From positions 1 to 64,000 of the forward strand of contig NZ_FYFA01000001.1 of NCBI RefSeq assembly GCF_900188435.1: DNA of 64,000 nt, read 5' to 3'. Positions 28,951 through 38,051 of the stretch are shown one piece after another. This stretch comes from Marinobacter sp. es.048 (GTDB lineage: Bacteria; Pseudomonadota; Gammaproteobacteria; Pseudomonadales; Oleiphilaceae). A model generated the notes under the pieces. The model did no database searches and was not told where the DNA came from. It saw only the letters and a program-made list of their open reading frames with translations. Every line of letters starts with the position of its first letter. The stretch's first letter is position 1. The translations under genes were made by a program, and so were the position numbers.

Positions 28951-29120
28951 TGCTTCATAAACTCCTGCTCTGGCGTCCGGTCCAAAACGCAAATCAACCT
29001 GCTAGGATAGTGGCTTGCCTACCGCTGGATGAGATGGATTGCCTTTAACACTTTGCCTTTTAGATTTCCGCCAGGCTAGTGTCGCCTCGGGCTGGATTGC
29101 ATGATGGCATTGGAGCACCC

Positions 29121-29984
29121 ATGCGACTTACTTCTATAAATCATTCACCGTTTTTCAATCTTCGCTATTGGACCAGTGGATCAGGAGGCAAACCTCGCTT
29201 GCGTAGCCTTCCCTTCCATCGGGCGACTGCCGAGGGTCTGCCGGCATCCTTTAATGCTCTGGCCTGCATGTCCGATCTTCAGGGCAGAGAGTATCTTTCC
29301 GGGACGTTCAGGGGTTCTGAACGTTTGCTCGGGGAAACGGTTGCCGAGAAGCTGCTGTCAATGATTTCTGTAAAGGAGATTCCGGCGCTCGACGCCCTAC
29401 TCGTCGCGGGGGATCTTTACGATTATCCGGACTGCAGGAAACCGGGCGGCACGGGTGATATCAGTGATGCACTGCATGCTCTATCAGCTGTTACGCCTGA
29501 TACGCTCTGCGTTCTGGGAAACCATGACATTCTCTCCAGTCCTGAGTCGCTTCCAGCCGGCATTCAGATTCTCGATGGACAGACAGTAACGCTTCGAAGC
29601 GGACTCAGGGTCGGTGGTGTGAGCGGGATCATCGGCGATCCAAAACGCCATAACCGTCGTTCTGAGCCCGACTTTTTAGAAATTATGGAAACCGTTACCC
29701 GGCGGAACCCCGACTTTCTTCTTTTACATCAGGGGCCGGAGGATATTCACAATCAACGTCTCGGGGACCCGGCTGTCGCTCTCTCATTGGAAACAGGATT
29801 CAGAGGGCTGACCATTTTCGGGCACACCCACTGGCCCCGGGACTTTTTGATTGATCTCGGTGACGGCCAGGCCGTCAATGTGGATTCCCCTGGTAATAGT
29901 CATAACACAGTCCGATCGATGACTACCGGGAATCCAGCCGCAACATCAGGAAAGTCGCCACCCCGTGTCGCCGGGCTTTATTGA
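29121..29984 (+). CDS. metallophosphoesterase
   Basis: A 287-residue metallophosphoesterase. Motifs are MSDLQGRE (first motif with Gln in place of the usual His), VAGDLYDYPD, VLGNHDIL, LLHQGPED and IFGHTHWPRD. ATG at 29121 has ggag upstream and is preferred to an upstream frame start. It is divergent from the 28318-28950 phosphoesterase, with about 170 bp between. Its stop overlaps the end of the convergent membrane-protein gene by 7 bp. The substitution in motif I may alter metal choice. The role is unknown. Confidence 0.78.
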   Translation: MRLTSINHSPFFNLRYWTSGSGGKPRLRSLPFHRATAEGLPASFNALACMSDLQGREYLSGTFRGSERLLGETVAEKLLSMISVKEIPALDALLVAGDLYDYPDCRKPGGTGDISDALHALSAVTPDTLCVLGNHDILSSPESLPAGIQILDGQTVTLRSGLRVGGVSGIIGDPKRHNRRSEPDFLEIMETVTRRNPDFLLLHQGPEDIHNQRLGDPAVALSLETGFRGLTIFGHTHWPRDFLIDLGDGQAVNVDSPGNSHNTVRSMTTGNPAATSGKSPPRVAGLY

Positions 29985-30700
29985 CGAGTTGGCCAACACT
30001 CTTCTTCACTCGTCAACTTCATGAGCCTTGCCATTTCAGCCTCTACCCACCGGCGGTCCCTGAACAAAGGAGACTCCTCTTCAATACCCCAATACTCTTT
30101 TGGATCCGTGTTCTCATCGAGGCTGCACTTTATCATTGTCAGATAGCGGACGGCCTCAGGAGGCGTCTTTTTCAGAAGCAGGCCGCTCCAGACCGCATCG
30201 GTTTTCTCGGGTCGGCTTGCCGCAATGACCTTTTCTGGTTGGGATTGGACAGTCTTATCCTGCGCTTTATCTTTCCTCTTTTGTTGTCCCGAGGTTCTGT
30301 CTTCGCGCACTGTTGCTGCAAAGTTATTATTCGGTAGATCCGGGCTGGCTGACATTCTGACGCTGAATGCATAATCCTCATCATAAACGCCCGGTTTATC
30401 AGGCCCCTCCATGAGCGACGGATACTGAAGTCCGCCCAAAAGCGTCCAGAAACCAATAAAGAAACCGAACTCCCAGTCAGAGACGTAATAGCCAAAGTGT
30501 TCTTGTATGTCCCTCTGGAAAGGCACGTTCCAACCGAAATAATCCATCAGCCAGACCATCACAAGGCACTGAACGCAAGCCATCACGACTACGCCGTACA
30601 GGTAGCTCTCGACATTCTCCCTGTAATCGGCCTTGGGGGTGAAAAACATAAAGTAAAAGCACAACGGAATTTCTAAAGCGTATTTAAGAAATGTTCCCAT
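29978..30700 (-). CDS. membrane protein, paralogue of the 11474-12073 protein
   Basis: A 240-residue protein with an N-terminal membrane domain of two to three helices and a longer polar tail. It shares with the 11474-12073 protein the TPK turn, an ESYLYGVV segment, GGLQYPSL, a YWG motif and a closing W-x-E-A-E-M-x-R-L pattern. The tail contains an extra basic, low-complexity insertion (about residues 125-175). No family is recognised. Its neighbours are a metallophosphoesterase, a two-helix protein and an exonuclease, a context similar to that of the left paralogue. Confidence 0.6.
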   Translation of the reverse strand: MGTFLKYALEIPLCFYFMFFTPKADYRENVESYLYGVVVMACVQCLVMVWLMDYFGWNVPFQRDIQEHFGYYVSDWEFGFFIGFWTLLGGLQYPSLMEGPDKPGVYDEDYAFSVRMSASPDLPNNNFAATVREDRTSGQQKRKDKAQDKTVQSQPEKVIAASRPEKTDAVWSGLLLKKTPPEAVRYLTMIKCSLDENTDPKEYWGIEEESPLFRDRRWVEAEMARLMKLTSEEECWPTRQ

Positions 30701-30856
30701 AAAACTCCTCTGGATCTGTGTTGTTTCCCCCCGGCAACACCCATGACTGGATTTAGCGGGTTTTGCGTGTGTTCACTGCGGTTATGCAATTAAGGTCAGT
30801 TGGCTCGTTCTCACGGGTTAGCTGCAAGCAAACATCAGGAGAGCCCGTTCAACTTT

Positions 30857-31354
30857 TCATTTCACTTCGGCTTCCTCACGATCCAAAGCCGCCAGAATCT
30901 TTATCAGCATTTCGGTTTCGAAATATGTGAGTTTACGGCGTCCATTCCTTTCCATCGTTCGAAGGTACTCCGCAACTTGAGGCGAGCGATCAAAGGCTTC
31001 CATCATGATTTTATTCACCGCTATCGAGTTAAACAGTCGATCCGGTTCCCCTATAAGCTTATCGATGCTGTTTCGGGTGTCAGCGAGGCGTGAGCGCTTT
31101 TTTCCAAGCAAAAACAGAACAAGGAACGCACCGGCCAGACCAAAGACCCAATGAACAGTAATACCCAGAGTCACCGTTCCGCAGAGAACAAGTGCAAGCA
31201 GCAGAGCATCACTTTTTTTTAACAGACGCAGAGACGTCCTCATCCGCACCAGATCTTCAAATACCTCCGGATCATAAAGTTTCTGTTGCCATAATTCTGC
31301 TTCCAGATCGGCAACTGTCGGCACGGAGGTTTCTACAGCTGATTCGTTTACCAT
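30857..31354 (-). CDS. two-helix membrane protein
   Basis: A 165-residue protein with two adjacent transmembrane helices (about residues 48-82) between polar helical regions. ATG at 31354 has an aagga site. The C-terminal segment is charged (RRKLTYFETEMLIKI). It lies between an exonuclease gene and the membrane paralogue, all on the minus strand. No known domain is recognised. The topology (cytoplasmic-helical-hairpin-cytoplasmic) is compatible with a membrane effector, which is speculative. Confidence 0.5.
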   Translation of the reverse strand: MVNESAVETSVPTVADLEAELWQQKLYDPEVFEDLVRMRTSLRLLKKSDALLLALVLCGTVTLGITVHWVFGLAGAFLVLFLLGKKRSRLADTRNSIDKLIGEPDRLFNSIAVNKIMMEAFDRSPQVAEYLRTMERNGRRKLTYFETEMLIKILAALDREEAEVK

Positions 31355-31492
31355 GCGTCAGTCCTTCTGATGCTTTTCGTTAGCGGCAGGGGTGCCAGAA
31401 ATCAATCTGCTCGTCGGGTTTCGTTCTGCCGGCCGTCCTCTCCGGACTGGATATGCAGACGGGAGACCAGAGCATCGGTCTCACTGATTAAC

Positions 31493-31981
31493 TCAATCCG
31501 TTTTGCTTCGGATCTCCTGAACAAGCTGCCTGAGCAAAAGGCAGTCGGCCATAGCGCGGTGCGGGCGGGACAGCTCCGAAAGCCGGCGGGACAGCTCCGG
31601 GCGCTTCGTGAGAGGAACCGCCTGCTGAATATCAACCAGACTTGCCGGGCTGCGTTTACCGATGGAATCGAACAGTCGGTCGATCCATATCTGGTCCTGT
31701 CCCGGTGCGTCTGAGAAAACGACGTTTTCCGCAAGTAATTTTTCGAGGCGACGTCCGACTGACACTACGTTTTCGCCCGTATCGCGACATGCCTCGCGAC
31801 TGATCCCGTGGATCGCCAGCTCGGCGTAGTCATCCCAGTGATCCCAGTCGCCGGCGGTGTCAGGATTGATGAGACAAGAGAATGTCTCATCGCTGTCCAG
31901 GGCACACCACGCAGCCTCAATCGGATAGCTTTCATCACTCAGACCACTTGCCTCAATATCAATAATGTACAAACGGAGCAC
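31493..31981 (-). CDS. DEDDh exonuclease, island paralogue 1
   Basis: A 162-residue DnaQ-like exonuclease. IIDIEASGL carries the first acidic pair, the middle region carries DQIWIDRLFD, and HRAMADCLLLRQL carries the last His and Asp. The start is placed at GTG 31981, just before the conserved first strand; the longer frame to 32098 is unlike the paralogues. It is clearly homologous to 46214-46699 (same spacing, HGISREE/A, SYPIE, PHRA/M-x-DCLLLR) and to 45708-46178. Acts probably on RNA or DNA 3' ends. It is divergent from the sigma-like gene at 32292. Confidence 0.75.
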   Translation of the reverse strand: MLRLYIIDIEASGLSDESYPIEAAWCALDSDETFSCLINPDTAGDWDHWDDYAELAIHGISREACRDTGENVVSVGRRLEKLLAENVVFSDAPGQDQIWIDRLFDSIGKRSPASLVDIQQAVPLTKRPELSRRLSELSRPHRAMADCLLLRQLVQEIRSKTD

Positions 31982-32291
31982 CTCTTTACTTGACTTAACA
32001 TCACCCAGGACAACCAGACCGGAACCGCAGTCGTTTGAGGTCAGAGCTCTGCCCGGATCGGGAACATTTCGACCTGCCTGTAACCTTTGAAGGCTCACAC
32101 AGACGAAAACCGGAAATCATTGCAACGATATTTTATCGGTGGCCGCAATCCGCCCCGGCACAACTAAAAGTAAAATTACTTAAAATGTTGCTTTTATTGA
32201 TCATTAAATACTCAGCAGCCGGAGTCATTGAAATAAATTTCTGAGATACTCTCCATAAATCACCGCAAATATGGAAAGGGATATTCGCACT
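31982..32291. other. divergent intergenic region, exonuclease / sigma-like gene
   Basis: About 310 bp separate two divergent genes. AT-rich stretches near 32160-32250 (ttaaaatgttgcttttattg and following) are the likely promoter region for the plus-strand gene. I see no clear operator, and no open frame with coding character. Confidence 0.4.
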
Positions 32292-32957
32292 ATGAAAACC
32301 TCTGCGACCGGACTTAGCGAGCTTGTTGAAAGCTACATTGCATCGCCGGAGAAAACCGGGGACGAATTAGCGGGAAAGCTGATTAATCTGATTACCGACT
32401 ATTCAGTGAAGTCGCACATAAGGCGACAGGCCGGTCCCTATCTTCAGAACATTTCTATCAGCATCGAAGATCTTGTCGAGGAGGTGCGCCAGGAAGCAGT
32501 CATAAAGTTCCTTGAACACGTCCGGAAAAATGGCCTCGATGTGCGAAGTGACGGAGAAACTGCCGCCTATGTTTTCAAAGTGGTCAGAGATGCTGCCAAA
32601 GAACTCGTTAACCGACACCTCGGTACTAAAAGGAAAGAGGACGGAACAAGGAGCAAGAATCTGACTGGATCTCCTTTGAAATGGGATAATGATGAAAAAG
32701 ACACCCCGGATGCCGAAGCACTCCGAACGTCTGGTGCAGAGATTGATTATGCGAACCGGGACCCTGCCCTTGCTGAAACCGATTTAGATCGCCTCCTCGG
32801 TGAGGTACGGACTTCTGACCCGAATTTATACAACTGCCTGCAGCTACTGCTGGCAGGTTATACACAAAAAGAAGTGGCGGAGCTGATGGATGTTGATGAA
32901 CGAACGATCCGTAATCGCATCTCAGCACTACGAAATGCCGTGTCGGAGACAGATTGA
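32292..32957 (+). CDS. sigma-70/ECF-like protein with region-4-type HTH
   Basis: A 221-residue protein. Residues about 30-110 are helical with IEDLVEEVRQEAVIKF and VVRDAAKELVNRHLG, resembling sigma region 2. The C-terminal LLLAGYTQKEVAELMDVDER, then TIRNRISALR, is a strong helix-turn-helix of region-4 type. ATG at 32292 is preferred because the upstream ATG at 32271 lacks a ribosome-binding site. It is similar in plan to the protein at 8909-9586. It may direct transcription of island genes; no cognate promoter is identified. Confidence 0.68.
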   Translation: MKTSATGLSELVESYIASPEKTGDELAGKLINLITDYSVKSHIRRQAGPYLQNISISIEDLVEEVRQEAVIKFLEHVRKNGLDVRSDGETAAYVFKVVRDAAKELVNRHLGTKRKEDGTRSKNLTGSPLKWDNDEKDTPDAEALRTSGAEIDYANRDPALAETDLDRLLGEVRTSDPNLYNCLQLLLAGYTQKEVAELMDVDERTIRNRISALRNAVSETD

Positions 32958-33079
32958 TACCAGCCGCTTTCTGGCTTGTGTAAACCTCTTAAACTGCAGC
33001 CTGTAAAGATTGGATGTTGCCGTGAACAAAAGATGATTCACGGCAACATTCAAATGGCCCTACAAAAGCGATGACCGGA

Positions 33080-34240
33080 TCAGCCTGCTGCGCATGAAGG
33101 ACGAACGGAAAACACATTTCGAAGGTATTCCGCACTCCTGAAACCGGGCCCCTCCCTCCTGATACACATCTGCAATCTCGTGCGCGCATCGAAAGAGCCG
33201 GAGTCTCCGTAAACGGTGAATGCAACCCCGGAGAAGCTCCCGGGCGCGAGATCGCTGAAAACGAGCGGAGGAGTAGCTCTCGGTGAAAGTTCCGTATCCA
33301 ACAAGCTCGAGATCTTTTCCGGAGCAGGCGCTTCCCATATCAGGTAGGAATACCCCCACGAATCGTCGTTTCCGGGAACATTTGATGCGTGCGAAAGATC
33401 CAGTCCGAACGCTCGTTCCCACACGCGCTCGCCGATAACCCCTGGAAAATTCTGAGAAACGTAAGTTGCGAAATGATCCCGAACATCGTTCATGGAAGGT
33501 TTCTGTCGATCACCGAATCCCATGCCTGCTAAGTACTGTCTGAAACCTGACTGCAGCCTTCCAACTTCTGATACAGTCAAGCCACGACCGCCGATAAACG
33601 GGTAGAAACCTTTCATGGCATCCTTTCGCTTATACTCGAGAATAAAGGGCGTCCGCTGTTTGCCTCTAAAATACACAGCATCAAGGTCGACCGGCTTCCA
33701 GAGGAAATGATTCATCACGAACCTTGTAAACAGCAGCTTACGTAGCTCATCGGTTGACCATTTCCGGAGAAACCCTGCCACCTCGTCAATTTCAGCACGC
33801 TCTTTCTGACTCAGGTTTCTGTCGCCGAATCGCGGACGATACGGATCGGTGTAAAGAGCGACAGCTCGTGCTGGCTCTTCCCTGATTAAAGATTCGCCGT
33901 CGCCGTGACTGACTACGCGAATAAACAGCTTATATTCACCGGAAAGTTTCTCGATGCTTCCGACAAGCTGAAAAGCATCCAGCCCCCAGATTTCGCAGAG
34001 CTTTCTCGCTGCCAGTCGGTCAGCTTCAGTGACTGGCTGGTTGCGCTCAAGAACCTGGAACAACTTGAAAGAGGTGTCTGCGCCTGTCTTGAGTGAACCC
34101 TTGACCCAACCCTCACTGACGCCCTCCGTTTTCATTGCAGGAAGAATCTTTTTTGATAAAAAAGCCTCCTGGATAAAAGCAAGCAGCCGCTTAGGGTTAT
34201 CATTAGCGAGGATAAGCTCTACCAGTTCCTGATCTTCCAT
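33080..34240 (-). CDS. predicted PD-(D/E)XK nuclease
   Basis: A 386-residue protein of no recognised family. The segment LDAVYFRGKQRTPFILEYKRK (about residues 185-205) fits a PD-(D/E)XK core: an acidic residue in the first strand and Glu-x-Lys in the second. ATG at 34240 has gggtggag 8 bases upstream. The N-terminal 60 residues and the C-terminal domain show no motif. It is convergent with the sigma-like gene and lies downstream of the HNH gene on the same strand. A DNA-cleaving role is plausible but rests on one motif. Confidence 0.55.
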   Translation of the reverse strand: MEDQELVELILANDNPKRLLAFIQEAFLSKKILPAMKTEGVSEGWVKGSLKTGADTSFKLFQVLERNQPVTEADRLAARKLCEIWGLDAFQLVGSIEKLSGEYKLFIRVVSHGDGESLIREEPARAVALYTDPYRPRFGDRNLSQKERAEIDEVAGFLRKWSTDELRKLLFTRFVMNHFLWKPVDLDAVYFRGKQRTPFILEYKRKDAMKGFYPFIGGRGLTVSEVGRLQSGFRQYLAGMGFGDRQKPSMNDVRDHFATYVSQNFPGVIGERVWERAFGLDLSHASNVPGNDDSWGYSYLIWEAPAPEKISSLLDTELSPRATPPLVFSDLAPGSFSGVAFTVYGDSGSFDARTRLQMCIRREGPGFRSAEYLRNVFSVRPSCAAG

Positions 34241-34422
34241 AATATTCACTCCACCCTTAAGAAAAATTATCCGACACGCGGATACCGCGTCCCACAGTCA
34301 ATTTTATATACCTGCAACACACACGCTGCCATCTCATGCCACACCTGCGCGCATCCTCAATTGCCTGGCTGCAGGACCCGCTTTGATGAGATTTTCAGGA
34401 TGAGATGGGGCAGAACACGTTC

Positions 34423-35178
34423 CTAGCGTTTCTCAAGGTGAGCTACGTGCTTCGCAATGATTTTACGGAGTTGAGCCTTGTTTTCTGCATAGTGCTGGGC
34501 CCGGTGACAGTTCGGACAAAGCGCAGCGGCATTCTCAACGGAATCATCACCTCCCTCGGCAAGAGGGAGAATGTGATGAACCTCTTTATAAGCAGATCCG
34601 TCAGCTTTTCTGAAGAGCACGGACGTGCAGCCCGGCATTTCGCAGTTGTCTCCCGCCCTGTTCTGCACATACGCGACCACGGCCGGACTTCTTTCAAACT
34701 CTTTGCGCTCAGCAACCTTCGTAGCCGGCTGACGTGGGGCCTTGCCGGCGCGCTTCCTGAGTTCCTCATCGCTGACCAGGCGCGTCAGAGAAGAAACAAT
34801 GGTCTGCTCATCAACGGCTGTGCCGGCAGTGTCGCTCCTTGCGGCAATAAGCTTGCTGCCAGTCCATCCGATATAGAACTCGTCTCTTTTCTTCAGCCAG
34901 CCGGAAACCATACTCCGACCCATTCGCTTTTCCGGTCGGTCGTCACGCTGAGATTCGTAATAAGACAGCACTCCGGTACCCGTATCCGGAAAAACAAGTT
35001 CAAACGTAATGTCTTCTGCATTCTCATAGCGCTCTGCAGACTTGCCTGCAGCGGTCATTACTTTTTCCAGCGCCCTTGTGACGTATAAACCGCCCTTATC
35101 TTTGTCATTATGAGTAACCGTTTTCCTGGCCCAATGATCCCCGCAAAGATCAGCAAACAACGCGTCAAGACTATCCAT
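34423..35178 (-). CDS. HNH endonuclease
   Basis: A 251-residue protein with a C-terminal HNH domain. VHHILPLAEGGDDSVENAAA supplies His-His and the central Asn. CPNCHRAQHY and an upstream C-x3-C (CEMPGC) form a structural zinc site. The roughly 150-residue N-terminal domain (about residues 20-130) is unrecognised and may be a specificity or sensing domain. ATG at 35178 has a gaggtgg ribosome-binding site. It lies 113 bp downstream of the Lon-like AAA+ gene on the same strand, so the AAA+ protein may control or load this nuclease. Confidence 0.85.
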   Translation of the reverse strand: MDSLDALFADLCGDHWARKTVTHNDKDKGGLYVTRALEKVMTAAGKSAERYENAEDITFELVFPDTGTGVLSYYESQRDDRPEKRMGRSMVSGWLKKRDEFYIGWTGSKLIAARSDTAGTAVDEQTIVSSLTRLVSDEELRKRAGKAPRQPATKVAERKEFERSPAVVAYVQNRAGDNCEMPGCTSVLFRKADGSAYKEVHHILPLAEGGDDSVENAAALCPNCHRAQHYAENKAQLRKIIAKHVAHLEKR

Positions 35179-35291
35179 TCCACCCACCTCGTAAATTCGA
35201 AATCAGACGGTACCGGGACAAATTTGCCCCGCCGATTGGCAGGCTTGCAGCAGCCCGAAACGACTGCTGCAAGCCGAAGTTGCACAAAGTT

Positions 35292-36404
35292 TTAGAAGCC
35301 GATCGGTTGTTTCCGCGATGGGGCGTCAGGCAAATGGCCCACTTTCAGCGTAAACCGGGTTTGTCCGCCGGACTCAGCCACCGCACGAACAATCGCCCGC
35401 TGGAGATTCCGCTTCATCTCCCGAATAGAACCATCGGTGACTTTTTTAAGCACGTCGTGTCCCAGAAGTGCCGGGAAATAGTCCGTCATGTTGAAATTCC
35501 CAAGCAGCTGCCTGTATAGATTCTGAGCCAGCGAACGCATCTCATCTGTTCCGGGCGCTTCGATATCGAAAGATGAAAGGCGTGACCTGAGAGCCGGGCG
35601 CAGCACTTCCACGTTGTTGGTCGTGGAGAACATCAGAAGGTGGCTCGTATTGATCGGGACGTCGAGACAAAGATCCCTGAAGTATTCGCCGCTATCCCTG
35701 TCGAAAAGGGTATACAGAGGATGAACAACCGAATGCTCTGCTGTGTCCTTGGCCATGCAAAGCTCATCGAACAGAATGACGGGCTGCCCTTCGATAGGCT
35801 CTTCCTCCAGCATGATCCTGGCAATCTTGCCGGGTCTTGCACCCTTCCAGCCCTTCGACATTCCGGCAATCTCAAACTTTTCCATCATCTGGGAGATTTT
35901 CAGATCGTGGAAAGGCAGGCCAAGAGCCAAAGCGACGGCACGCACATAGGTAGTCTTGCCAATTCCGGGTGGCCCCTGCAGATTAATGACAGGTAGCGAC
36001 AAAGGACTGCCACCAATCATTGAAATCCTGTAACTGCCAATAATTTCCTTGGTCACTTCACGGAAATTCGGAAACTCTCTCAATAATGCCTCGAGCAGTT
36101 TCAGGACTTCCTCGCGACAGTTGTGCAATCGGCGAATCTGACCGTTCTCTACAATCCTTTCCTTGGAAACTTCTTGTTCATCTGATTCAGGAACCGTCTC
36201 TTTGAGTCGTTCCCAACCTTGTTTGCGAACAACCTCAAAGGTCTTCGGGGTTGAAGGGGCAGCTCTCTTACCAGAGACCACTCTTTTCTTCTGGTCCGCT
36301 GTCCTCATTTGCTCAATGATCGCGTCTTCGATGGTTTGCCCATTCGGCATACATCCACCCTTATTTTCATTACGGGCACCCGACGTTTTTCTGGCTGAAC
36401 TCAT
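35292..36404 (-). CDS. Lon-like AAA+ ATPase without protease domain, copy A
   Basis: A 370-residue single AAA+ module. Walker A is NLQGPPGIGKTTYVRAVA, and the Lon-type segment is FEIAGMSKGWKGARPGKIAR. Walker B is VILFDELCMA, sensor 1 is FSTTNN and the arginine finger lies in LRSRL. No Ser-Lys protease domain follows. ATG at 36404 has ggggag upstream and aligns with the start of its paralogue. It is about two-thirds identical by eye to the 47498-48592 protein in the core. Such ATPases remodel or unfold a partner. The nearest partner on this strand is the HNH nuclease. Confidence 0.82.
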   Translation of the reverse strand: MSSARKTSGARNENKGGCMPNGQTIEDAIIEQMRTADQKKRVVSGKRAAPSTPKTFEVVRKQGWERLKETVPESDEQEVSKERIVENGQIRRLHNCREEVLKLLEALLREFPNFREVTKEIIGSYRISMIGGSPLSLPVINLQGPPGIGKTTYVRAVALALGLPFHDLKISQMMEKFEIAGMSKGWKGARPGKIARIMLEEEPIEGQPVILFDELCMAKDTAEHSVVHPLYTLFDRDSGEYFRDLCLDVPINTSHLLMFSTTNNVEVLRPALRSRLSSFDIEAPGTDEMRSLAQNLYRQLLGNFNMTDYFPALLGHDVLKKVTDGSIREMKRNLQRAIVRAVAESGGQTRFTLKVGHLPDAPSRKQPIGF

Positions 36405-36903
36405 AAACATCTCCCCGGCAGCTTTTTCAGTTCTTCAATGGAAACTCAGAAGCGATCAGCAGTCTCAAATAACAAGACTTCTATTCCATGAGGACGGCGA
36501 TGACTTTATTCTCAATGGCCACGCCCAAAATTTTCAGAATACCTTTGAGACGCAATTCGGCCTCAAAGCCCAACATTTCGGCGCTTTTGGGATTCATCGC
36601 GTTTTTCAGGCAAACGAAAGCTCGCACGGCCTGCAAAGGGACGTCAAAAGCCTTTGATCCTCAGATGATGGTCGGACCTGTCAGAAGGCCCGGAAACGCT
36701 TCGCTATTAAGTTTTGATTTATCTGGCAAACTAATATTTGGTAGGAAAACTGCTTTAAAGGTAGGAAACTCTCGAGTCCGGATGTGCGGCATTTGAATTT
36801 GTTGCTTGTTTTCATTAAATTCAATCCCTCATGCCACAATCACAAGCACTCTAGTATAGCGGAGATTTAAGAAAAGTCAATACCAAAGGCAACTGAATGC
36901 TGA
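36405..36903. other. gene-poor 5' region of the AAA+ gene
   Basis: About 500 bp without a credible gene. Plus-strand frames here lack ribosome-binding sites and protein-like composition. Near 36740-36770 two copies of the short direct repeat gtaggaaa occur about 20 bp apart, close to the 3' side of the EcoRII-like gene. They may be an operator or chance. Confidence 0.4.
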
Positions 36904-37668
36904 CTACCGGTCAAACTCTTCAAACGTACCCTGATACATTCCTGTCGAAGATTCGGGCTCTGTTTTGAATCCGGCAGCTACCCATCTGTCCATTGCAGGA
37001 TCAAGATGGAGCTTCAGAAAATCCTCGAACGTAAGCACGTTATAGGCCTCGCGATAATTCGGATTCTCTTTTTTCATCGAAGCAGGCACTACGATGTAGA
37101 TTTTGTGGCGGGCTGCCTGACTGATCTGGTTGGCCGAAATTTTGTCATCGAACGTGCCTAGGAAAAAACCATATCCTTTGTTGGCCTCGGTTACCACTTG
37201 CCTCCATCGTTCCCGAAGCGTTCTCTTTGCAGTAAAGATTATTGAGTCCAACGGGTTCGTCCGGAAGAACTCCTCTGAAGGCATGACGAAATCCGGTTTA
37301 GCTCCCTCGATGTTGACCTGATCAGAATACGGGTAGCTTAATTTGTAGAACAGCGCTTTAAAGATGCCCTCAAAAGCCTGTCCTGCCCGGCTGCGCCGGG
37401 ACTGAGAGAGTGACATCATCAGCTTGCTCATCTCTGAAAAATCGATCGTTGAGTGGCGCTCAATCTGCTCATCAATGACTTGCTGGCCAGCTCTGCGCTC
37501 AGCCAGAACATATTTTTCGTAGATGCGGTCATGTATCTGCGTGACGTAATCGGAAAAATGAGACTTGATCTCTTCCGGAGCCTTACCCGCGAAAATTTCG
37601 TCAGCAACTTCTTTCGCAAGCTGATCGTTGTCAGGTATCCGGCTTTTAACTTTCTCAAATAGCATCAT
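36904..37668 (-). CDS. EcoRII-type restriction endonuclease
   Basis: A 254-residue protein whose central part matches the EcoRII catalytic domain. RRSRAGQAFEGIF (about 91-103) and KPDFVMP (124-130) are followed by the catalytic stretch FTAKRTLRERWRQVV (145-159), equivalent to AVKTTCKDRWRQ of EcoRII. It lacks the N-terminal effector domain of EcoRII (about 400 aa), as do the smaller family members. EcoRII cuts before CCWGG. It is divergent from the Dcm-type methyltransferase, with vsr following, giving a complete restriction-modification-repair unit. Specificity for CCWGG is inferred from family and partner. Confidence 0.88.
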   Translation of the reverse strand: MMLFEKVKSRIPDNDQLAKEVADEIFAGKAPEEIKSHFSDYVTQIHDRIYEKYVLAERRAGQQVIDEQIERHSTIDFSEMSKLMMSLSQSRRSRAGQAFEGIFKALFYKLSYPYSDQVNIEGAKPDFVMPSEEFFRTNPLDSIIFTAKRTLRERWRQVVTEANKGYGFFLGTFDDKISANQISQAARHKIYIVVPASMKKENPNYREAYNVLTFEDFLKLHLDPAMDRWVAAGFKTEPESSTGMYQGTFEEFDR

Positions 37669-38051
37669 TTACGCGTCCCTAGATCCCTTTCGTATGCGTT
37701 GAAATGTGACCTGATCTGACAAAACCTGCATCTTGATTCTGGTTTAATCATTCGAACACGAGCAACACTCAACCCGCTTACTCTCATATGTGAGAACCAT
37801 AGCCTGCTTCCCCGTCTTGCTAATTAAATGCGAAACGGCCGTCTATTTTCTACAAAGGGAGCTTAGTCCTTAAACCGGAAAAATCGTCATTATTTTTCAC
37901 TTCGCCCTGGATGGCCTCTTGCAGTATCTGTACACTTATACAGCCTTCAGACAGTGAACAGACTGAACAAAGGCAAGGTCGATTCAGCGCGAATGTTGAC
38001 ATAGAATCAGACCAATTCATCAGACAAAACCTTCTAAACAGGCGTTGGTTC
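37669..38051. promoter_or_regulatory. divergent control region between EcoRII-like and dcm genes
   Basis: A 383-bp divergent region. An imperfect palindrome TCTCATATGTGAGA lies at 37782-37795. A CCTGG site lies near 37905-37912, and CCAGG occurs just inside dcm. In related SsoII/EcoRII systems the methyltransferase represses its own promoter, so these elements are candidates for coordinated control of R and M. An in-frame upstream extension of dcm (from 37911) exists, but it does not resemble Dcm. Confidence 0.45.
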
